Shown one piece after another: positions 59,775-64,000 of a DNA stretch of 64,000 bases. Within the stretch, counting starts at the first letter, position 1. Each line of letters starts with the position of its first letter. This stretch comes from Actinokineospora diospyrosa (GTDB taxonomy: Bacteria; Actinomycetota; Actinomycetes; Mycobacteriales; Pseudonocardiaceae): positions 1 through 64,000 of the forward strand of contig NZ_JAMTCO010000003.1 in NCBI RefSeq assembly GCF_024171925.1, read 5' to 3'. The position numbers and the translations under genes are program-made. The notes under the pieces were generated by a model. That model did not search any database and was not told where the DNA came from. It saw nothing but the letters and a program-made list of their open reading frames with translations.

Positions 59775-60347
59775 GGCTGGCTCTCGCCTCTATCCATCTC
59801 GATCTCGACTTGAACACACTCCCCGTCAGGTTAGTCCCCCGGTCAGGACGGTGGTCACTCAACCAACCGGCCGTGGCGCAGCTCATGTGTGGCGCCGCCA
59901 ACTGAATCGTTTGAGGAACCGATCATGTGCGGTAAGTCGCCCTCGGAACCGGCACCGGCTCCCGCCTGGTGGACCCCTCTTTGGTGCCGTTTCACCCCCT
60001 TGAGTGATCGCCGAACGGTCGCCGAGTGGTCCGCGGGCAAACGCCAGACATCCAGGAGCGGAAGCCGAACGGTCACCACCCGCCGCGGGCCGTCCCGCGG
60101 GCGCGGGCACCACCGGGTTTCCCCGCCACCGCACCGGAAAACCCCACGCGCAGGTGACTGAACGAGGTGAATAGTCGACCACCCGATCTCTCGCCGACCG
60201 TTCCCTTCGCCGACCGGGCCGACCCCTCCGGTCGCGCAGGTGACTGGGCGAGGTGAATAGTCGACCACCCGATCTCTCGCCGACCGTTCCCTTCGCCGAC
60301 CGGGCCGACCCGGAGAACCGACCCGCGGTTCGGTTCCCACCGGTGGT
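59775..60347. other. 573-bp intergenic region upstream of kgd
   Basis: This gap separates the kgd start from the end of the ABC exporter gene, both on the minus strand. It should contain the kgd promoter. The right part holds two 79-bp direct repeats (60147-60225, 60233-60311). The left part (59775-60146) shows no gene or clear hairpin; the short frames there lack start signals. Confidence 0.65.
60147..60311. repeat. Two 79-bp direct repeats, period 86 bp
   Basis: 60147-60225 and 60233-60311 are the same at all but two positions (AA versus GG after CGCGCAGGTGACTG). Each contains GAGGTGAATAGTCGACCACC, with the palindrome GTCGAC, and three GCCGAC words. The seven bases between the copies differ from their surroundings. 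No ORF, CRISPR or IS feature is associated. Confidence 0.85.
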
Positions 60348-63300
60348 TCACGGGCCGTGGGTCTGCCCGGTTAACGGGCCCACCGCTGCGGCGGGGGACT
60401 GGTGGGGGTCGAGGGTGCCCAAGTCCCAGAGCCGGGCGTAGTGGCCACCGGCGGCGAGGAGGTCGGTGTGGTGGCCCTCCTCGATGATGCGCCCGTTGGC
60501 CAGGACCAGGATCCGGTCGGCCTGGGCGGCGGTGGCGAGCCGGTGGGCGACGACGAAGGTGGTCCGGTGGCTGGCGAGGTGTTGGCTGGCCCGCAAGACC
60601 GCGGACTCCGTCGCCGGGTCCAGGGCGGCGGTGGCCTCGTCCAGCAGCAGGATGTCCGGGCCGACCAACTCGGCGCGGGCGAGCGCGATGAGCTGGCGCT
60701 GACCGGCGGACAGGCCCTGGCCGCGTTCGCCGACCGGGTGGCGGAAACCGCTGGGCAGCGTGGCGACCATCGGTAGCGCGCCGACATCGCGGGTGGCGGA
60801 CTCGATGGTCGCGGGCGGGGAGTCGGGACGCCCGTAGGCGACGTTGCGGGCTATGTCGCCGGTGAACAGGTGGGCTTCTTGCGGCACGACCCCCAGCCGG
60901 GAGCGGTACGCGGAGGGGTCGTAGGACCGCAGGTCGACGCCGTCGACGAGGACGGCACCCTCAGTGGGGTCGTAGAAGCGGGCGATCAGCTTGACCAGAG
61001 TGGACTTGCCCGCCCCGGTCGCGCCGACCAGCGCGACCGTCTCACCCGGACGAACCCGCAGCGACACGTCCGACACCGCGGGCAGGTCGGTGCCCTGGTA
61101 GGTGAAGGTCACGTTCCGCAACTCCACCGCCCCGGCGAGCCGGTCCGGCACCGGAACCGGGTCGGTGGGCGGCACCACCGAGGTCGGCGTGCGCAACAGG
61201 TCGGCGATCCGGCGCAACCCCACCCTGGCCTGCTGGTACCCGTCGAACACCGACGACAGCTGCTGCACCGGCGCGAAGAACAGGCCCAGGTACAGCAAGA
61301 ACGCCAGCAGCACCCCCGGGCTCAGGTCCCCGGCCGCCACCCGGTTCGCGCCCACCACCAGCACGGCCGTCTGCCCCAGGCCGGACAGCATGGTCACGAA
61401 CGGGAAGTACGTCGCGATGTAGCGCTGCGCCCGCAGCCTGGTCCGCCGATAAGCGTCGCTGCGCTCGGCGAAGCGGCGCGCCGACACCTCCTCGCGGGTG
61501 TACGCCTGCGCCACCCGCAGCCCGGTCACGTTCTCCTGCATGTCCGCGTTGACCGCGCTGACCTGCTCCCGGGCCTGCGTGTACGCGTCCGAGGACAGCC
61601 GCTGGAACACCGCCGTGGCCACCGCGAGCACCGGCAGCACGGCCAGCGCCACCAGCGCCAGCGACAGGTCGGTCACCAGCAGCGCCACGGTCACCGCGAC
61701 CACGGTCACCACGCTGGCCACCGCCGTCGTCAGCCCGGTCTGCAGGAACGTCGACAACGCGTCCACGTCCGTGGTCATCCGGGTCATGATCCGACCGGCC
61801 AGCTCGCGCTCGTAGTAGTCGAGCCCGAGCCGCTGCAGGTGGGCATAGCTGCGCACCCGCAGCAGGTAGAGCAACCGCTCGCCGACCCGCGCGGTCAGCA
61901 CCGTCGTCGCCGCGGTGTTCAGCCACATCACCACGACGAGCCCGGCCGCGAGCGCGGTGACCACGAACAGCACCCCGGTCGCCCCGGTCAGCACGCCCGC
62001 GTCGATCCCGTGCCGGAACAGCGCGGGCATCGCCACCGCCGTCACCGAGTCCAGCACGACCAACCCCAGCACCAGCCCCAACGCCCACCGCGCGGGCCGC
62101 AGCAGCCCCCGCAGCCGGAACCCGGGATCGGGCGCCGTCGGGTCCTCGCCGCGCAGGTCCGGCACCTCGACCGCCGGTGGCAGCGCCCGGACCGCAGCCA
62201 GCAACTCCTCCGTCGCGGGCGTCCCGCTCACGGCAGCGGCGGCAGCACCGCCACCCATCCGCCCCCCGGGCCCCGCCCCGGGCCGCATCACGGACTCGGT
62301 CGCCCGGACCGCCGCCGGGGCCTCAGGTGCCGTGTCCGGCCACAGCGCGGGGGTGATCCCGTCCGGGCCCGGCGCCGAGTCGGTGCTGGGCCCGGCGGGC
62401 TGCTCGATCGCCTCACCCGGCCCGGCCAGCAGCGACCGGTACAGCGCGCACCGCGCCGTCAGCTCCGCGTGCGTGCCGACGTCGACCAACTCGCCCCCGT
62501 CGAGCACCGCGATCCGGTCGGCCAGCGCCAACGTCGACCGCCGGTGCGCGATCAGCAGCGTCGTGCGCTCCGCGGTCACCGCGCGCAGCGTGTCGTGGAT
62601 CGCCGACTCCGTCAGCGTGTCCACCGCCGAGGTCGCGTCGTCGAGCACCAGCACCCTCGGGTCCGACAGCAGCGCCCTGGCCAGGGCCACCCGCTGCCGC
62701 TGCCCGCCCGACAGCGTCAACCCGCGCTCACCGACCACGGTGTCGTACCCGTTGGGCAGCGCCTCGATGAACTCGTGCGCCTGCGCCGCCCGCGCCGCCG
62801 CCTCGATGTCCACGGCGGTGGCCTCGGGTCTGCCGTAGGCGATGTTGGCGCCCACCGTGTCCGAGAACAGGAACGCCTCCTCGAACACCACCCCCACCGC
62901 GCGGCGCAACGACGCCAGCCGCAGCTCCCGCAGGTCGACCCCGCCGACCCGGATCGCGCCGGACTGCACGTCGTAGAACCGGGGCAGCAGCAGCGACACC
63001 GTCGACTTGCCCGACCCGGCGGTGCCCACCAGCGCCACCGTCTCCCCGGGCGAGATCCGCAGGCTCACCCCGGCGAGCACCGGCTCACTGCGCGTGTACC
63101 CGAACCGCACGTCTTCCAGCTCGACCGCGACCGGACCGGCGGGCACGTCCACCGCGTCCGGCTTCTCGGTCACGTCCGGCTGCGAGTCGACCAGCTCGAA
63201 GACCCGCTCCACCCCGGCCCTGGCCAGCTGCGCGTTCACCAGCAGCCCGGCCAACATCCTGGTCGGCCCCACCAGGTTCGCCACGTACCCGGCGAACGCC

Positions 63301-64000
63301 AGGAACGTGCCCAGCGTGACCTGCCCGCGCAGCGCCATGTACCCGCCGAGCGCCAGCACCGCCACCTGCCCCGCCGCGGGCATCGCCACCAGCGTCGCCG
63401 CGGGCCGCGAGGTGATCCTGGCGCTGCGCATCCGCTCCGCGAACAGCCGCCGCGCCGCCTTCTCCAGCCGGGTGACCTCCTTGGCCTCCTGGCCGAACCC
63501 CTTCACCACGCGCACCCCGGTGACGGTCTCCTCGACCCGCTGCGCCACGTCGGCCGCGCTCTGCTGCGCCGACCAGGTCGCCGGGAACAGCCGCTTCCTG
63601 CTCCGCGCGGCCACCACCGCCACCACCGGCGTCACCACCAGCGCGACGATCGTCAGCAGCGGCGAGAGCCACAACATCGCCGCCAGCGCCAGCAGCGCGA
63701 ACACCACCGTGCCCACCGACAGCGGCACCATCATCAGCAGGCCCTGCACCAGCTGCAGGTCGGTGATCGACCGGGACACCACCTGCCCGGTGCGCAGCGC
63801 GTCCTGCTTGCCGCCATCGAGGCGCTGAACCGCCCCGAACACCGCTTGCCGCAGGTCGTGCTGCACGTCCAGGGCGAGCCTGCCGCCCAGGTAGCGGCGC
63901 AGGAAGGCACTCGCGAAGCTCAGCACCTCCATCGCGACCAGCCCGGCCGCCAACCCGGCCAGCCCGTCGGTGTGCCCGGCCACCGCGCCGTCGACGACGA
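60348..64000 (-). CDS. Fused double ABC exporter (TMD-NBD-TMD-NBD), 5' end outside window
   Basis: At least 1216 codons remain open to the right edge, so the N-terminus is cut. First NBD: GTAGSGKSTVS, LSGGQRQRVALARAL, and VLVLDDATSAVD, where the catalytic Glu after Walker B is Asp. A Pro/Gly-rich linker follows, then a second TMD and NBD with GATGAGKSTLVK, LSAGQRQLIALARAEL and ILLLDEATAALD, a normal site. This one-chain heterodimer plan, with one degenerate and one active site, resembles Rv0194-like multidrug exporters. It could export drugs, lipids or peptides. Confidence 0.92.
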   Translation of the reverse strand, partial: VVDGAVAGHTDGLAGLAAGLVAMEVLSFASAFLRRYLGGRLALDVQHDLRQAVFGAVQRLDGGKQDALRTGQVVSRSITDLQLVQGLLMMVPLSVGTVVFALLALAAMLWLSPLLTIVALVVTPVVAVVAARSRKRLFPATWSAQQSAADVAQRVEETVTGVRVVKGFGQEAKEVTRLEKAARRLFAERMRSARITSRPAATLVAMPAAGQVAVLALGGYMALRGQVTLGTFLAFAGYVANLVGPTRMLAGLLVNAQLARAGVERVFELVDSQPDVTEKPDAVDVPAGPVAVELEDVRFGYTRSEPVLAGVSLRISPGETVALVGTAGSGKSTVSLLLPRFYDVQSGAIRVGGVDLRELRLASLRRAVGVVFEEAFLFSDTVGANIAYGRPEATAVDIEAAARAAQAHEFIEALPNGYDTVVGERGLTLSGGQRQRVALARALLSDPRVLVLDDATSAVDTLTESAIHDTLRAVTAERTTLLIAHRRSTLALADRIAVLDGGELVDVGTHAELTARCALYRSLLAGPGEAIEQPAGPSTDSAPGPDGITPALWPDTAPEAPAAVRATESVMRPGAGPGGRMGGGAAAAAVSGTPATEELLAAVRALPPAVEVPDLRGEDPTAPDPGFRLRGLLRPARWALGLVLGLVVLDSVTAVAMPALFRHGIDAGVLTGATGVLFVVTALAAGLVVVMWLNTAATTVLTARVGERLLYLLRVRSYAHLQRLGLDYYERELAGRIMTRMTTDVDALSTFLQTGLTTAVASVVTVVAVTVALLVTDLSLALVALAVLPVLAVATAVFQRLSSDAYTQAREQVSAVNADMQENVTGLRVAQAYTREEVSARRFAERSDAYRRTRLRAQRYIATYFPFVTMLSGLGQTAVLVVGANRVAAGDLSPGVLLAFLLYLGLFFAPVQQLSSVFDGYQQARVGLRRIADLLRTPTSVVPPTDPVPVPDRLAGAVELRNVTFTYQGTDLPAVSDVSLRVRPGETVALVGATGAGKSTLVKLIARFYDPTEGAVLVDGVDLRSYDPSAYRSRLGVVPQEAHLFTGDIARNVAYGRPDSPPATIESATRDVGALPMVATLPSGFRHPVGERGQGLSAGQRQLIALARAELVGPDILLLDEATAALDPATESAVLRASQHLASHRTTFVVAHRLATAAQADRILVLANGRIIEEGHHTDLLAAGGHYARLWDLGTLDPHQSPAAAVGPLTGQTHGP

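Noticed and set aside
60147-60311. CRISPR array
   Set aside because: Only two long copies with a 7-bp gap and no cas genes.

Overview
The window is high-GC actinobacterial DNA, most likely from a filamentous actinomycete of the Pseudonocardiales. The evidence is gene content and order: aroA-rsgA, an SRAP protein, sigR/sigH-rsrA, the ribosomal mini-protein bL37, a 71-aa biotinyl protein, a PdtaS-type kinase and whiB1 lie together, as I recall for the Rv3214-Rv3228 region of Mycobacterium tuberculosis. Kgd, Ni-superoxide dismutase, GTG/TTG starts and stop/start overlaps also fit. No rRNA, tRNA or CRISPR array was seen.

Layout. 1-555: 3' end of an IS5-type transposase, then a duplicated 130-bp module carrying DnaA-box-like nonamers. 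555-3678 (-): aroA-rsgA-phzF-like operon. 3812-6460 (+): SRAP, hydrolase, LprG/LppX-like lipoprotein and a zinc-ribbon protein. 6479-10746: ybaK, the thiol-stress pair sigR-rsrA with a matching SigR promoter, bL37, biotinyl protein, pdtaS, and whiB1 with a CRP-like site. 11011-14078: lipid kinase, membrane protein, two GNATs and a histidine phosphatase. 14322-15458: a MerR-type HTH/PIN toxin-antitoxin pair. 15548-21148: sodN/sodX, a sugar epimerase, malic enzyme and a PAS-GGDEF-EAL protein. 21094-23972: an accessory block formed by tandem duplication; each copy carries a different regulator and a related unknown gene. 23945-29834: BpsA-like protein, an osmoprotectant ABC transporter and a methyltransferase.

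29896-31849: a lipoprotein, a secreted protein ending just inside an amidase-like domain, and a decayed SARP regulator. 31968-35945: an IclR regulator and two tandem paralogous ECF sigma/membrane anti-sigma modules. 36016-42910: a tightly coupled histidine utilisation operon (hutH, a 33-aa ORF, hutU, an M20 amidohydrolase, hutF, hutI); the M20 enzyme probably supplies the last step to glutamate. 42858-45410 (-): a membrane-anchored NACHT NTPase, a candidate bacterial NLR-like immune protein. 45497-47489: tandem aldo/keto reductases. 47734-54794: a small secreted protein followed by SulP-DabA-DabB and a further proton-channel-like subunit, a probable inorganic carbon uptake operon. 54846-64000: an ADP-ribosylglycohydrolase-like protein, a DUF6104 protein, kgd with two 79-bp direct repeats upstream, and a fused double ABC exporter cut by the window edge.

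The strongest leads are the four-gene SulP/DAB operon, the membrane NACHT protein, the duplicated regulator-swap locus with its TTCTGTACAGAA operators, and the DnaA-box module. Motifs and coordinates were read directly; functions come from family knowledge; regulation and evolutionary history are inference.
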